Part shown: piece by piece, positions 21,915 to 31,669 of the stretch | How positions within the stretch are numbered: position 1 is the stretch's first letter | How the letters are laid out: each line of letters begins with the position of its first letter | DNA from: Ectothiorhodospira magna | GTDB taxonomy: Bacteria; Pseudomonadota; Gammaproteobacteria; Ectothiorhodospirales; Ectothiorhodospiraceae | Assembly: GCF_900110965.1 (NCBI RefSeq) | Contig: NZ_FOFO01000007.1 | Location: 38,775 to 102,774, forward strand | DNA length: 64,000 nt | Direction: 5' to 3' | Program-made: the position numbers and the translations under genes | The notes under the pieces: generated by a model | What the model was told of the DNA's origin: nothing | What the model saw: only the letters and a program-made list of their open reading frames with translations | The model's database searches: none

Positions 21915-23786
21915 TCAGCGGGCGTATTTCTGCTGAATCGCCGGCACGTAGATCTCCACCGGGATGCTGGTCAGGTTCAGGCCCAGCCGGGTCTTTTGCA
22001 GATTGGTGATGCGCTGGTCGATGAAGGCCAGGGTCATGCGCCGCATGAGGAAGGTATAAGGTTGATCCTCGTGCAGAATGCGCTCCGCCTCGTGCCAGAT
22101 GGCCATCCGCTCATCGTCGTCCACCGTGGCCCTGGCCCGCTCGATCACCGCATCCAGTGCCGGGTTGCGGTAATTGATGAAGTTGTCGCCACCGGACACG
22201 GTCTGGCTGGAATGGAACATCTGGTAGATGTCCGTTTCCACGCCGCTGGTCCAGCCCAGGGTAATGGCATCAAAATCCTTGCGGTTGAGCAGGTCCAGCA
22301 TCACCGACCATTCGGTGGGCCGGGGACGCATCAGGATGCCGGCGCGGGCGTAGAGATCCCGCAGGAACAGCACCATGCGGCGGGTATCCTCGTTGTCCTG
22401 GAAGAACACCAGGTCGAACTCGAAGGCGCGGCCTTCCGGGTCCTGGAGGATGCCGTCGCCGTTGCGGTCCTCAAAGCCCGCCTCTCGCAACAGGGCACGG
22501 GCCCTTTCCAGATCAAAGGCATAGGGTTCAAGGGTGCGGTCATGCTGGGGGCTGCGGGGGTTGAAAGGGCTTACCGCCGGCTCGGCGTATCCCAGCATGA
22601 TCTCGTCGATGATCCGCTGGACGTCCGTCAGATGGCTCATGGCCTGACGCACCCTGGGATCGGCGAACCGGGTGGGCCGGCCATCCCGTTCCTGATTCCA
22701 GCCGATGTAGGCGTAGCCGGCGGTCGGACTCATGTACTCGAAGTGATGGGTCCGCTGGCGCAGGCGGTCATCGGCCAGCAGTTGCCCGAATTCCCGTGGC
22801 CGGGCGCCGTAGACGTCCAGTTCCTGATTGCGGAACGTGGTCAGGCGGGCGCTGTCGTTCTCGATCACCCGCCACAACAGGCGGTTGAAGGGCGGGTCCA
22901 CCGGCCCCCAGTACCGGGGATTGCGCTCCAGTTCCACCAGACCCTGATCCGGGGTCCAGCCCCTGGGGTCCGCCAGGCGATAGGGGCCGGATCCCATCAA
23001 CAGGCCACGGGACTGGTTGAACCGCTGGGGATTGTCCAGAAAGGGCGCGTAGAAATGGCGGGGCAGGATCTGCAGGCCACCCGCCAGGGAAAGGCTGTTG
23101 AAGTAGGGATCGGAAAAGGTGAAAGCCACCTCATGGGTTCCCAGGGCCTTTACCGTCTCCAGTTTTTCCAGAAAGGCCCTGGACCTTGGGGCGGCGATGG
23201 CATCGGTCATGATGAAGTCGTAGGTGAACACCACGTCTGCGGCGGTGAGCGGCTCGCCATCGGAAAACTCGATCCCTTCTCTAAGCTGGAACGTGATGGT
23301 CAGGCCGTCGTCGCTGATGGACCAGTCCCGGGCCAGCAGACCCTGCCATTCCAGGGTATCCGGGTCACGGATCAGCAGGGACTCCAGCACATAGCTTTGT
23401 ACCTCCGAGGCATAGGCGTCGGAAGAGACCAGCGGAGTCAACGTGGCCAGGCCGGTACCAAAAGCCCGGACCAGCCAGTCTCCCTGGGCATGGTCCGGTT
23501 GCTGGGTGGCAGCCCAGGCCCGGGCAAAGGCGGGGGGCACTTGCGCGTGGGCATCGGGACCGCCGTCCTGGGCGGCAATGGCCCCGGCCCTGAGCCGGGC
23601 ATCCAAAGATTGCATCACCGCCCGCATGCGCCGCATGTCATCGGCCTGCTCCTGCATGGCCCGCTGCATCTCGGACAGCCGGTTCCATTGCCGGTCCACC
23701 TGGTACATGAGCATGACCACCAGCAGGGCGATCCCCAGCAGGAAGACCATCAGGATGGCATCTTTGGACGTAAAGCGCTTTTCCAT
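21915..23786 (-). CDS. yejA: Peptide-binding protein of ABC transporter (YejA-like), N-terminally membrane anchored
   Basis: A family 5 extracellular solute-binding protein, the likely ligand receptor of this importer. From the ATG at 23786 it is 623 residues. Residues 8-30 are a hydrophobic helix ([20 protein letters not shown]) with no signal peptidase or lipobox motif. A charged heptad-like stretch follows ([20 protein letters not shown] and on to about 65), suggesting an anchored coiled coil rather than a free periplasmic protein. The SBP5 fold follows, with [20 protein letters not shown] and [20 protein letters not shown]. It is the first gene of yejABEF and has its own promoter. Confidence 0.9.
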   Translation of the reverse strand: MEKRFTSKDAILMVFLLGIALLVVMLMYQVDRQWNRLSEMQRAMQEQADDMRRMRAVMQSLDARLRAGAIAAQDGGPDAHAQVPPAFARAWAATQQPDHAQGDWLVRAFGTGLATLTPLVSSDAYASEVQSYVLESLLIRDPDTLEWQGLLARDWSISDDGLTITFQLREGIEFSDGEPLTAADVVFTYDFIMTDAIAAPRSRAFLEKLETVKALGTHEVAFTFSDPYFNSLSLAGGLQILPRHFYAPFLDNPQRFNQSRGLLMGSGPYRLADPRGWTPDQGLVELERNPRYWGPVDPPFNRLLWRVIENDSARLTTFRNQELDVYGARPREFGQLLADDRLRQRTHHFEYMSPTAGYAYIGWNQERDGRPTRFADPRVRQAMSHLTDVQRIIDEIMLGYAEPAVSPFNPRSPQHDRTLEPYAFDLERARALLREAGFEDRNGDGILQDPEGRAFEFDLVFFQDNEDTRRMVLFLRDLYARAGILMRPRPTEWSVMLDLLNRKDFDAITLGWTSGVETDIYQMFHSSQTVSGGDNFINYRNPALDAVIERARATVDDDERMAIWHEAERILHEDQPYTFLMRRMTLAFIDQRITNLQKTRLGLNLTSIPVEIYVPAIQQKYAR

Positions 23787-23824
23787 GGATCGCGGATTCT
23801 TCTCAGGGTGCGTGACGGGTCCAG

Positions 23825-23852
23825 AGTATAGAGATTGCGGCCCGGCCCACAA
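23825..23852 (-). promoter_or_regulatory. Sigma-70-type promoter for yejABEF
   Basis: TTGTGG (23852-23847), 16 bases, and TATACT (23830-23825) on the minus strand lie about 40 bases before the yejA ATG. It is in the divergent region shared with fabI. Confidence 0.55.
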
Positions 23853-23856
23853 GTTT

Positions 23857-23875
23857 CCCGGCAAAACCCGGCAAA
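23857..23875 (-). repeat. Tandem direct repeat upstream of the yejA promoter
   Basis: CCCGGCAAA occurs twice on the plus strand (23857-23865 and 23867-23875), exactly one helical turn apart. The pair begins five bases upstream of the yejA -35 element, a usual place for an activator site. It is also about 65 bases before fabI. Confidence 0.4.
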
Positions 23876-23940
23876 GGCGCAGTCGTAGTATCATGACCGG
23901 CTTTAAAACCCGATCACAACATCAATCAGGAGACAACCTC

Positions 23941-24729
23941 ATGGGCTTTATGACAGGCAAGCGCGTACTGATCGTCGGCCTCGCCAGCAACCGCTCCATC
24001 GCCTACGGTATCGCCAAGGCCATGGCCCGGGAAGGTGCCGAACTCGCCTTGAGCTACCAGAACGACCGCCTCAAAGACCGGGTGGAAAAGATGGCGGCAG
24101 AATTCAATGCCAGCATCGTACTGCCCTGCGATGTATCCAGCGACGAAGAGATCACCAGTCTGTTCGACGCCCTGGGCAAGCACTGGGACGGTCTGGACGG
24201 CCTGGTCCACTCGGTGGCCTTTGCCCCCAAGGAAGCCCTGGAAGGGGATTTTCTGGAGGGCATGTCCCGGGAAGCCTTCCGCGTGGCCCATGACATCAGC
24301 AGCTATAGCCTGTCTGCCCTGGCCAAGGCCGCACGACCCATGATGCAGGGTCGGGAAGGAGCCATTCTCACCCTGTCCTACCTGGGCGCTGTGCGCGCCA
24401 TGCCCAACTACAACATGATGGGTCTGGCCAAAGCCAGCCTGGAGGCCAATGTACGCTTTCTGGCCTACACCCTGGGGCCGGAAGGCATCCGGGTCAACGG
24501 CATCTCCGCTGGCCCCATCCGCACCCTGGCCGCCGCCGGCATCGGCGATTTCCGCAAGATTCTCGACCATGTAGAGAAAAATGCACCGCTACGCCGCAAC
24601 GTGACCATCGAACAGGTGGGTAATGCTGCCGCTTTCCTGTGCTCGGACCTGGCCTCCGGCATCACTGGAGAAATCACTTATGTGGACTCCGGCTACAGCA
24701 CCCTGGGCCTGGGGCCGGCAGAAGTGTAA
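23941..24729 (+). CDS. fabI: Enoyl-[acyl-carrier-protein] reductase (NADH)
   Basis: FabI reduces trans-2-enoyl-ACP in the last step of each fatty-acid elongation cycle. The start [20 protein letters not shown] has AGGAGA about nine bases upstream and gives 262 residues, the E. coli length. The modified cofactor motif [20 protein letters not shown] and the catalytic Y147, Y157 and K164 are in place ([20 protein letters not shown]). A hairpin follows the stop. The long upstream frame is antisense to yejA and not coding. Confidence 0.96.
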   Translation: MGFMTGKRVLIVGLASNRSIAYGIAKAMAREGAELALSYQNDRLKDRVEKMAAEFNASIVLPCDVSSDEEITSLFDALGKHWDGLDGLVHSVAFAPKEALEGDFLEGMSREAFRVAHDISSYSLSALAKAARPMMQGREGAILTLSYLGAVRAMPNYNMMGLAKASLEANVRFLAYTLGPEGIRVNGISAGPIRTLAAAGIGDFRKILDHVEKNAPLRRNVTIEQVGNAAAFLCSDLASGITGEITYVDSGYSTLGLGPAEV

Positions 24730-24738
24730 TCCAGCTGA

Positions 24739-24769
24739 CCCCGTTCGCCGGACCCTCCAGCGAACGGGG
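24739..24769 (+). terminator. Hairpin between convergent fabI and ppiD
   Basis: CCCCGTTCGC and its exact complement GCGAACGGGG enclose 11 bases. Outer CTGA and TCAG bases can extend the stem. It lies between the fabI and ppiD stop codons. It lacks a U-tract in both directions, so it may block convergent transcription or protect both 3' ends. Confidence 0.6.
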
Positions 24770-24777
24770 ATCAGAGG

Positions 24778-26664
24778 TTAGAGATTGTTGCGGTGAATCT
24801 TGATCTTGGCCGCCGCCTCCATGGCATTGAGCATGGCCTCAAATTCCATCGCCCCGTGGAGTCCTTCCAGATGGGCCCTGGCCCGGGCCAGTTCCCTGGA
24901 ATCAGGTTCCACATCCCTGACCTGATGCAGCTTGACCAGGGCATAGTCTCCGTTCTCCAAAGCCACCCCTTTCAGGCCCGACGCTGACAGGCCAAAAGCG
25001 GCAGTGATGACTGCCACAGGCACTTCGGCAGTCTCCCGGGTGATGGTACGCCGTTGCTCCAGACGGCCGGGCAAATCCGCCACTGCCGTTGCCAATGCCG
25101 TACCATCCTGCAAGGTTTTCAGTGCTGCCTCACCCGCCTCAAGGGCCAGACGGCCAGACTGTTCCCGCCGGATCAATGCCCGAATATCGTCTTTTACCTC
25201 CGCCAGGGGCCTGGGGGCCGCTGGCTCATGGTCCAGTACCCGCACCACGGCGGAACGGCCATCAGGCAAATCGATCAGGTCACTGTTGCGCCCTTCCTGG
25301 AGCACATCCTGACTAAAGGCGGCCTGACGCACCGCAGCAAAGCTGCCCAGTCCCGGCCCCTGGTTGCGGGTGATCCAGTCGGAACGGCGAATCTCAAGAC
25401 CTGTGGCATCAGCGGCCGCCTCCAGACTGCCAGGATGTTCATAGCTTTCAGTCAGCAGACGTTCCATCAGTTCAATCTGACGGGACTCCACCTGCCGTGC
25501 CCGCAACTCATCGGCCACTTGATCGCGCACATGTTCAAAGGGTTCAGCCTGGGCCCGCTCAATATCCTTGAGCATCATCAGATGGAAGCCTTCACTGGTG
25601 CGCACCGGCTGACTCAGATCCCCCGCAGACAAGGTGAACAGCACCCCGTCCAGGGCTGGCCCCAAATCGCCTCGCTGGACATAGCCCAGATCCCCACCCC
25701 GAGCTGCGGTCAAACGATCCTCGGAGGCTTCTTCTGCCACCTGGGCAAATGGCTCGCCATCCGTCACCCTGGCCCGCAGAGCCTGGGCATGGGCGCGGGC
25801 ATCCGCCACAGCATCCCCATCGGCATCCGCATCAAGCCGGACCAGGATATGGGCAGCCCGGCGGGCTTCCGGGGTGGTGAAACGATCAATCTGCTGCTGG
25901 TAATAGCGCCGCAATTCTGTCTCTGTGAGGGTGAGACGGGACTCCAGCTGCTCCAGATCCAGCAGCAGATACTCCAGACGCACCCGCTCCGGGGTACGGA
26001 AACGCTCACCGTGGGCAGCGTGATAGGCCTCGATCGCCTCATCGCTGATGGCCACGCCCGCGGCATATTCCGCCGCCGGGATGATGAAATAACTCAACTC
26101 CCGCTCCTGATCACGCAGCCGGAGATATTCATCCACTTCATGTTGGGTCACGAAGGCCGAAACCCGGATCCCGCCTTCGAACTGTTCCATCAACAGGCCC
26201 GTGGCCACGTCCTGTTCAAAGGCACCCCGACTGATACGCTGGGCTTCCAGGAGCTGGGTATATCGAACCGGATCAAAGACACCATCCCGCTGAAATACCT
26301 CAAAACCGGCCAGTTCCCGTGCCACCGCCTGGGGGCTGATCCGAAATCCCTGATCCTCTACCGCCTGTCGCAGCAGTTCCCGGCGAATCAGGGTCTGCAG
26401 GGCATTTTCCCGCAGGCGCTCATCGTCCACCAGTTCTGGTGGCAACCGGCCACCGAAGAACTGGGCCAATTGCTGCCGCTGTTGCTGCACTTCCCGCTGA
26501 AGTGTGCGGGTGGTGATTTCCACACCGTTGACTTCTGCGGCCACCAATCGGGTGCCACCGCCAAAATATTCATGGACACCCCAAAGGGCGAAGGGAATGG
26601 CGATCATGATGATGATCGCATAGGCCAGCCAGCCGCTGGCTTTATCACGAATTTTCAGGAGCAT
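24778..26664 (-). CDS. ppiD: Periplasmic folding chaperone PpiD (SurA-N/parvulin-like)
   Basis: PpiD is an inner-membrane-anchored periplasmic chaperone near the Sec exit. The 628-residue protein has a cytoplasmic MLLKIRDKASGWLAYAII start and a membrane helix at about 12-32. A SurA-N-like chaperone region (about 40-200) follows. The parvulin domain (about 262-365) has RRAAHILVRLDADADGDAVA, GGDLGYVQRGDLGPALDGVL and SEGFHLMMLKDIERA. The remaining part is a further helical chaperone domain. It follows hupB and two tRNAs, as in other gammaproteobacteria. Confidence 0.94.
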   Translation of the reverse strand: MLLKIRDKASGWLAYAIIIMIAIPFALWGVHEYFGGGTRLVAAEVNGVEITTRTLQREVQQQRQQLAQFFGGRLPPELVDDERLRENALQTLIRRELLRQAVEDQGFRISPQAVARELAGFEVFQRDGVFDPVRYTQLLEAQRISRGAFEQDVATGLLMEQFEGGIRVSAFVTQHEVDEYLRLRDQERELSYFIIPAAEYAAGVAISDEAIEAYHAAHGERFRTPERVRLEYLLLDLEQLESRLTLTETELRRYYQQQIDRFTTPEARRAAHILVRLDADADGDAVADARAHAQALRARVTDGEPFAQVAEEASEDRLTAARGGDLGYVQRGDLGPALDGVLFTLSAGDLSQPVRTSEGFHLMMLKDIERAQAEPFEHVRDQVADELRARQVESRQIELMERLLTESYEHPGSLEAAADATGLEIRRSDWITRNQGPGLGSFAAVRQAAFSQDVLQEGRNSDLIDLPDGRSAVVRVLDHEPAAPRPLAEVKDDIRALIRREQSGRLALEAGEAALKTLQDGTALATAVADLPGRLEQRRTITRETAEVPVAVITAAFGLSASGLKGVALENGDYALVKLHQVRDVEPDSRELARARAHLEGLHGAMEFEAMLNAMEAAAKIKIHRNNL

Positions 26665-26749
26665 GGGAAAACACTATCCATCTGCCATTGGGACAATGGG
26701 CGACATGATACCGGATCAGCGGGGGGGACAGGCAAAAGATAGGACAATA

Positions 26750-26777
26750 AAAAAGGGCGCCCTGGGACACCCTTTTT
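26750..26777 (-). terminator. Rho-independent terminator after tRNA-Asp
   Basis: AAAAAGGG and CCCTTTTT arms enclose a GC-rich loop region, and T-rich sequence follows on the minus strand (CCCTTTTTTATTG). It lies 16 bases beyond tRNA-Asp and ends the hupB-tRNA transcript before ppiD. Confidence 0.75.
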
Positions 26778-26792
26778 AATACATACAACACA

Positions 26793-26869
26793 TGGCGGAG
26801 CGGACGGGACTCGAACCCGCGACCCCCGGCGTGACAGGCCGGTATTCTAACCAACTGAACTACCGCTCC
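26793..26869 (-). tRNA. tRNA-Asp (anticodon GTC)
   Basis: A 77-base cloverleaf with acceptor stem GGAGCGG paired to CCGCTCC, discriminator G and encoded CCA. The anticodon loop holds GTC and the T-loop is GGTTCGAGTCC. It is 17 bases downstream of tRNA-Val on the same strand. Confidence 0.97.
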
Positions 26870-26886
26870 AGAAACTGCTGAAATAT

Positions 26887-26962
26887 TGGTGGGTGCTGAG
26901 GGGATCGAACCCCCGACATTCGCCTTGTAAGGGCGACGCTCTACCAGCTGAGCTAAGCACCC
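26887..26962 (-). tRNA. tRNA-Val (anticodon TAC)
   Basis: A 76-base cloverleaf with acceptor GGGTGCT paired to AGCACCC, discriminator A and encoded CCA. The anticodon loop is CTTACAA. The mature 5' end is only 12 bases after the hupB stop codon, so it is probably processed from the hupB transcript. Confidence 0.97.
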
Positions 26963-26974
26963 ATCTAAAGCAGG

Positions 26975-27247
26975 CTAGTTTACAGCATCCTTGAGGGCTT
27001 TACCAGCCTTAAAACTGGGAACATTGGAAGCGGCGATCTTGATGGTCTCGCCGGTACGGGGATTGCGGCCACTGCGGGCTTCACGCTTGCGCACCAGGAA
27101 GGTACCAAAGCCGACGATCGTCACCTGATCCCCTTTGCGGAGGCTTGCGGTAACCGCATCAATCATGGCATCCACTGCACGGGCCGCTGCTGCCTTGGGA
27201 AGATCGGCGGAATGGGCTACGGCCTCGATCAATTCGGATTTATTCAT
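26975..27247 (-). CDS. hupB: DNA-binding protein HU-beta
   Basis: HU is a small histone-like protein that bends and compacts DNA. The start [20 protein letters not shown] gives the usual 90 residues. The open frame extends upstream to 27643 but crosses a strong promoter, so that part is not coding. The DNA-contacting arm [20 protein letters not shown] (46-65) and [20 protein letters not shown] are typical. It follows lon and precedes two tRNAs, the order seen in pseudomonads and relatives. Confidence 0.97.
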   Translation of the reverse strand: MNKSELIEAVAHSADLPKAAAARAVDAMIDAVTASLRKGDQVTIVGFGTFLVRKREARSGRNPRTGETIKIAASNVPSFKAGKALKDAVN

Positions 27248-27567
27248 TACAGTTTTACCTTCGCTTGGGCAGATTAGGTGGACAGGATAGTGAGCGGAGT
27301 GCGCGAGCCGAGGAAAAATACAAACTGGCGCGCCTGACGACAGTGGTCGGCGCCGGGCTCGGGCAATGAAGATTCTGGGTATGGTTATGGACGTCCCGAC
27401 AAGAACGCGGACTTTATACCAAGCCGATTTCGGGCCTGTCAACACGGCCCCTCGCCGACAGGGCGCCCCGGTTCGGGGGCGGGAAGATCCACCCACCCCG
27501 GCAGGGGAAAAAAATCCACATCCCCCACCGGGCACCATTGCTGGCATATGACCTTTTGGGTCGGGCA
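27248..27567. other. Intergenic region between lon and hupB
   Basis: This 320-base gap has no credible gene. It contains the hupB promoter at 27413-27442 and, just past the lon stop, GC-rich sequence on the minus strand with a run of seven T (TTTTTTTCCCC) that may help end lon transcription. The hupB leader would be about 160 bases long, unusually long for a small gene. I see no clear structure in it beyond short GC-rich repeats. Confidence 0.5.
27413..27442 (-). promoter_or_regulatory. Strong sigma-70-type promoter for hupB and downstream tRNAs
   Basis: On the minus strand TTGACA (27442-27437), 18 bases and TATAAA (27418-27413) form a near-consensus promoter. The -35 is perfect. It is the only strong promoter I see before hupB, tRNA-Val and tRNA-Asp. 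Confidence 0.8.
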
Positions 27568-30009
27568 TCAGTGATGGGGTACTCCCCGCCGGGTGGTATC
27601 CTTGCCTCTCTTGGAGACCACTTTTGCCTTTTCCGGTGAACAATCACCGGCCTCTGGCGATGGATGTTCCTTAAGGGCGATGGCCAGGACTTCATCAATC
27701 CAGCGTACCACCCGGATATCCAGCTTGCTTTTGATATTTTTGGGGATATCCACCAGATCCTTCTCGTTTTCCTGGGGAATGATGACGGTCTCAATCCCTC
27801 CCCGATGGGCCGCCAGCAGCTTCTCCTTGAGGCCGCCAATGGGCAGAACCTCACCTCTCAGGGTGATCTCGCCGGTCATGGCCACATCGGATCGCACCGG
27901 AATGTCCGTCAATGCCGAGACAATGGCCGTACACATACCGATACCGGCGCTGGGGCCATCCTTGGGGGTCGCCCCTTCCGGGACATGGATGTGAATATCC
28001 TTCTTTTCGTGAAAATCTTCGCTGATGCCCAAAGTGCGGCAACGACTGCGCACCACGGTCATGGCCGCCTGGATGGACTCCTGCATCACGTTGCCCAGCT
28101 TGCCAGTATGCAAACACTTGCCCTTACCGGGCACCACTGCAGATTCAATGGTCAGTAACTCGCCGCCCACCTCGGTCCAGGCCAGGCCGGTCACCTGCCC
28201 CACCTGATCATGTTCTTCTGCCAGACCATAGCGGAAACGTCGTACCCCCAGATATTTATCAAGATTCTTCGGGGTCACCTGGGTTTTGCGCTCGGTCCCC
28301 TTGAGTAGATGCTCCTTGACCACCTTACGACAAATCTTGGAAATTTCCCGCTCCAGGTTACGCACCCCCGCCTCACGGGTATAAAAACGGATCACGTCCC
28401 GGATGCTGGCCTCGGTCACCACCAGTTCACCTTCCTTGAGGCCATTGTTTTTCATCTGTTTGGGTAACAGATAGTTCTGGGCAATACTGGTCTTTTCATC
28501 CTCGGTGTAGCCCGGCAGCCGGATGACTTCCATACGATCCAGCAAAGGCCCGGGAATATTCAGGCTGTTGGCGGTGGCCACGAACATGACATCAGACAGA
28601 TCAAAATCCACTTCCAGGTAGTGATCTGCAAAAGTGCTGTTCTGTTCCGGGTCCAGCACTTCCAGCAGGGCCGAGGCGGGATCACCCCGGAAATCCATGG
28701 CCATCTTGTCGATTTCATCCAGCAGGAACAGGGGATTACGCGCCGCGACCTTGGACAGGTTCTGCACGATCTTGCCGGGGAGCGCACCAATATAGGTGCG
28801 ACGGTGCCCCCGGATCTCGGCCTCGTCCCGAACCCCCCCCAGGGACATGCGGGTGAACTTGCGATTGGTGGCCCGGGCAATGGAACGACCCAAAGAGGTT
28901 TTTCCCACCCCCGGTGGTCCCACCAGGCACAGGATCGGTCCTTTGAGCTTGCGGACCCGCTGCTGCACCGCCAGGTATTCCAGAATCCGTTCCTTGACCT
29001 TTTCCAGGCCGTAATGGTCCTCATCCAGTACCCGCTGGGCCTCCGCCAGGTCGTTACGCACCTTGCTGCGCTTCTTCCAGGGCATGTTGGCCAACCACTC
29101 CACGTAGTTGCGCACCACGGTGGCCTCGGCGGACATGGGAGACATCATCTTGAGCTTGTTAAGTTCGTTCTGGGCCTTTTGTCTGGCCTCTTTGGGCATA
29201 CCTGCGCTGTCGATACGCCGCTGCAATTCCTCCAGTTCGTTGGGCGCATCTTCCATGTCCCCCAATTCTTTCTGGATTGCCTTCATCTGCTCATTGAGAT
29301 AATACTCCCGCTGACTTTTTTCCATCTGCTGCTTCACCCGACCACGGATCCGCTTTTCAATCTGCAGGATATCAATTTCCCCTTCGATCATGGACATGAG
29401 GTGCTCTAGTCGGGCACGCACGTCGATGATTTCAAGAATTTTCTGTTTTTCCTCAATCTTCAGGGACATATGGGCGGCAATGGTGTCTGCCAGCCGGGCT
29501 GCATCGTCAATACCTGCCAAAGAGGTGAGAATTTCCGGTGGAATTTTTTTGTTCAGCTTGACGTACTGATCAAACAGATTGAGCACTGAGCGTGTCAGCA
29601 CTTCCATCTCCCGCTCATCCCCTGCACCGGGCTGGGGCACCCGGGTAATCTGGGCAGTGAAATGCTCCGGGGCATCCACCAGTTCGATCACTCTGGCCCG
29701 CTCTGATCCTTCCACAAGCACCTTGATGGTACCATCAGGCAATTTGAGCAGTTGCAAAATGGAGGACAGGGTGCCTATCCGGTGAATCTCTGCTGCCGAA
29801 GGTTCATCCACTTCAGCACTCTTCTGGGCCACCAGCAGGATCTGCTTGTTTCCGGACATGGCCATGTCCAAGGCTCGAATGGACTTTTCCCGACCGACGA
29901 ACAGCGGGATGACCATGTGGGGATAGACCACCACATCACGCAGGGGCAGCACCGGCACAGTGCGGATCGGGTCGTCCGTAGCTGCCTGGGGGGTTTGATC
30001 ATTATCCAT
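27568..30009 (-). CDS. lon: ATP-dependent protease Lon
   Basis: Lon is a cytoplasmic AAA+ serine-lysine protease. The 813-residue protein has the N-terminal substrate domain ([20 protein letters not shown]), a coiled-coil region, and the AAA+ module with Walker [14 protein letters not shown] and Walker [11 protein letters not shown]. The protease domain has the catalytic serine in [11 protein letters not shown] and lysine in [15 protein letters not shown]. It lies between clpX and hupB. A sigma-32-like promoter lies about 85 bases upstream, matching the heat-shock control known for lon in E. coli. Confidence 0.97.
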   Translation of the reverse strand: MDNDQTPQAATDDPIRTVPVLPLRDVVVYPHMVIPLFVGREKSIRALDMAMSGNKQILLVAQKSAEVDEPSAAEIHRIGTLSSILQLLKLPDGTIKVLVEGSERARVIELVDAPEHFTAQITRVPQPGAGDEREMEVLTRSVLNLFDQYVKLNKKIPPEILTSLAGIDDAARLADTIAAHMSLKIEEKQKILEIIDVRARLEHLMSMIEGEIDILQIEKRIRGRVKQQMEKSQREYYLNEQMKAIQKELGDMEDAPNELEELQRRIDSAGMPKEARQKAQNELNKLKMMSPMSAEATVVRNYVEWLANMPWKKRSKVRNDLAEAQRVLDEDHYGLEKVKERILEYLAVQQRVRKLKGPILCLVGPPGVGKTSLGRSIARATNRKFTRMSLGGVRDEAEIRGHRRTYIGALPGKIVQNLSKVAARNPLFLLDEIDKMAMDFRGDPASALLEVLDPEQNSTFADHYLEVDFDLSDVMFVATANSLNIPGPLLDRMEVIRLPGYTEDEKTSIAQNYLLPKQMKNNGLKEGELVVTEASIRDVIRFYTREAGVRNLEREISKICRKVVKEHLLKGTERKTQVTPKNLDKYLGVRRFRYGLAEEHDQVGQVTGLAWTEVGGELLTIESAVVPGKGKCLHTGKLGNVMQESIQAAMTVVRSRCRTLGISEDFHEKKDIHIHVPEGATPKDGPSAGIGMCTAIVSALTDIPVRSDVAMTGEITLRGEVLPIGGLKEKLLAAHRGGIETVIIPQENEKDLVDIPKNIKSKLDIRVVRWIDEVLAIALKEHPSPEAGDCSPEKAKVVSKRGKDTTRRGVPHH

Positions 30010-30094
30010 GGTGTTCGTCTCTCGATAAGGATTTGGTGACGGATGGGGTTGTCACCGGACACCATCCGGCGACGGTACTCCGCCATGACCTATT

Positions 30095-30122
30095 TGATGG
30101 GTATGTTCGCCGGGAAATCAAG
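30095..30122 (-). promoter_or_regulatory. Sigma-32-like promoter for lon
   Basis: CTTGATT (30122-30116), 13 bases, then ACCCATCA (30102-30095) on the minus strand resembles the RpoH consensus CTTGAAA-N11-16-CCCCATNT. There are two mismatches in the -35 and one or two in the -10. Confidence 0.5.
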
Positions 30123-30241
30123 ACACCGGGAGACAAAAAGGCGGCAAATCGGATCAAGGGAAGAAAAAAATGCGGGAAACTGAGCGGAAAAGCCGATCAG
30201 CGCATGATGACATCGCCAGAATAACGGTCTTACCGGAGAAA

Positions 30242-30288
30242 CCCGTCAACCTCAAAAGCATTGACGGGCTACCCCCGGTGGCCGTCAA
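30242..30288 (-). terminator. Mutually exclusive hairpins between clpX and lon
   Basis: Reading the minus strand after the clpX stop, TTGACGG (30288-30282), CCCGTCAA (30268-30261) and TTGACGGG (30249-30242) occur in order. The middle arm can pair with either outer arm: seven base pairs with the first or eight with the last. The second hairpin is followed by TTTCTCC. This is the layout of a terminator with an alternative antiterminator fold, and it would set read-through from clpX into lon. Confidence 0.55.
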
Positions 30289-30295
30289 TCAATCC

Positions 30296-31570
30296 TCAAT
30301 CCGAGGCGGCCTTTTGATAATCCGAGTTTTCGTAGATCAAGTAGGGATTGGCATCACCTTCGATCACCGCATCATCAATGACCACCTTGGACACACCCTC
30401 TACTGATGGAATCTCGTACATGGTATCCAGCAAGACCTGCTCCAGGATGGTACGCAAGCCTCGGGCGCCTGTCTTGCGTTCCATGGCCTTGCCCGCCACG
30501 GCACGCAATGCGTCCTCCCGAAACTCAATTTCCACCCCTTCCATATCAAACAGTTTGCGATACTGTTTGGTCAGGGCATTCTTGGGTTCGGTGAGGATGC
30601 GCACCAACGCCGCCTCGTCCAGTTCCTCCAGTGTAGCCACCAGGGGCAGACGACCCACAAACTCGGGAATCAGACCAAACTTGATCAAATCCTCCGGCTC
30701 TACACCAAACAGCAACTGGGTCGAGGCCTGAGCATCGTCACGGCTTCTGACTTCAGCCGAAAAACCGATACCACCCTTTTCAGTGCGGTCGCGGATGACT
30801 TTCTCCAGTCCGGCAAAGGCACCTCCCACAATGAAGAGAATATTGCGGGTATCCACCTGCAAAAACTCCTGCTGGGGATGTTTGCGCCCACCCTGGGGCG
30901 GGACTGAGGCGATGGTGCCCTCAATCAGCTTGAGCAGGGCCTGCTGTACCCCTTCACCGGATACATCCCGTGTGATGGAGGGGTTGTCCGACTTGCGGGA
31001 AATCTTGTCGATTTCGTCGATGTAGACAATGCCCGTCTGAGCTTTCTCCACATCGTAATCACATTTTTGCAGCAGCTTCTGGATGATGTTTTCCACATCC
31101 TCGCCCACATACCCCGCCTCGGTGAGGGTGGTGGCATCGGCGATGGTGAAAGGGACATTCAGCAGGCGCGCCAGGGTCTCCGCCAGCAGGGTCTTGCCGG
31201 AACCGGTGGGACCGATGAGCAGAATGTTGCTCTTGGCCAACTCCACCTCATCCTTGCCGGTGCTCGCCTCCAGGCGCTTGTAATGGTTGTAGACGGCCAC
31301 GGAGAGAATTTTTTTGGCCCGCTCCTGGCCAATGACATATTCATCCAGAATCTGTTTGATCTCATGAGGACGAGGCAGCTTGCTACCTGAGGTGGCGCTT
31401 TGCTCCTGCATTTCCTCACGGATAATGTCGTTACATAGTTCCACACATTCGTCGCAGATGAACACCGACGGACCGGCAATCAGCTTGCGAACCTCGTGCT
31501 GGCTTTTGCCACAGAAGGAACAGTAAAGCAGTTTGCCGCTGTCTGAATCCTTGCCTTTCTTGTCGCTCAT
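30296..31570 (-). CDS. clpX: ATP-dependent Clp protease ATP-binding subunit ClpX
   Basis: ClpX is the AAA+ unfoldase that feeds ClpP, including SsrA-tagged proteins. The 424-residue protein has the N-terminal zinc domain with C17, C20, C39 and C42 (CSFC and CDEC). It also has Walker [15 protein letters not shown], Walker [11 protein letters not shown], the ClpP-binding IGF-type loop ([10 protein letters not shown]) and the C-terminal lid. It follows clpP by 99 bases containing a small hairpin. Confidence 0.97.
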   Translation of the reverse strand: MSDKKGKDSDSGKLLYCSFCGKSQHEVRKLIAGPSVFICDECVELCNDIIREEMQEQSATSGSKLPRPHEIKQILDEYVIGQERAKKILSVAVYNHYKRLEASTGKDEVELAKSNILLIGPTGSGKTLLAETLARLLNVPFTIADATTLTEAGYVGEDVENIIQKLLQKCDYDVEKAQTGIVYIDEIDKISRKSDNPSITRDVSGEGVQQALLKLIEGTIASVPPQGGRKHPQQEFLQVDTRNILFIVGGAFAGLEKVIRDRTEKGGIGFSAEVRSRDDAQASTQLLFGVEPEDLIKFGLIPEFVGRLPLVATLEELDEAALVRILTEPKNALTKQYRKLFDMEGVEIEFREDALRAVAGKAMERKTGARGLRTILEQVLLDTMYEIPSVEGVSKVVIDDAVIEGDANPYLIYENSDYQKAASD

Positions 31571-31607
31571 GAGCGGACCTACCTCAAATCATGCCATTCG
31601 GTGACAC

Positions 31608-31628
31608 CTTGCCCCTTTTCGGGACAAG
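31608..31628 (-). repeat. Small hairpin in the clpP-clpX gap
   Basis: CTTGTCCC and GGGGCAAG form an eight-base-pair stem with one wobble around a GAAAA loop. It lies midway between clpP and clpX. No U-tract follows, so it is more likely an RNA-processing or stability element than a terminator. Confidence 0.45.
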
Positions 31629-31669
31629 ATGCAAGCCGCCGCCGGGCGCGGTTTAACCACGCTTCGGCA

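Noticed and set aside
27248..27643. N-terminal extension of hupB
   Set aside because: HU proteins are 90 residues, and the extension crosses a near-consensus promoter.
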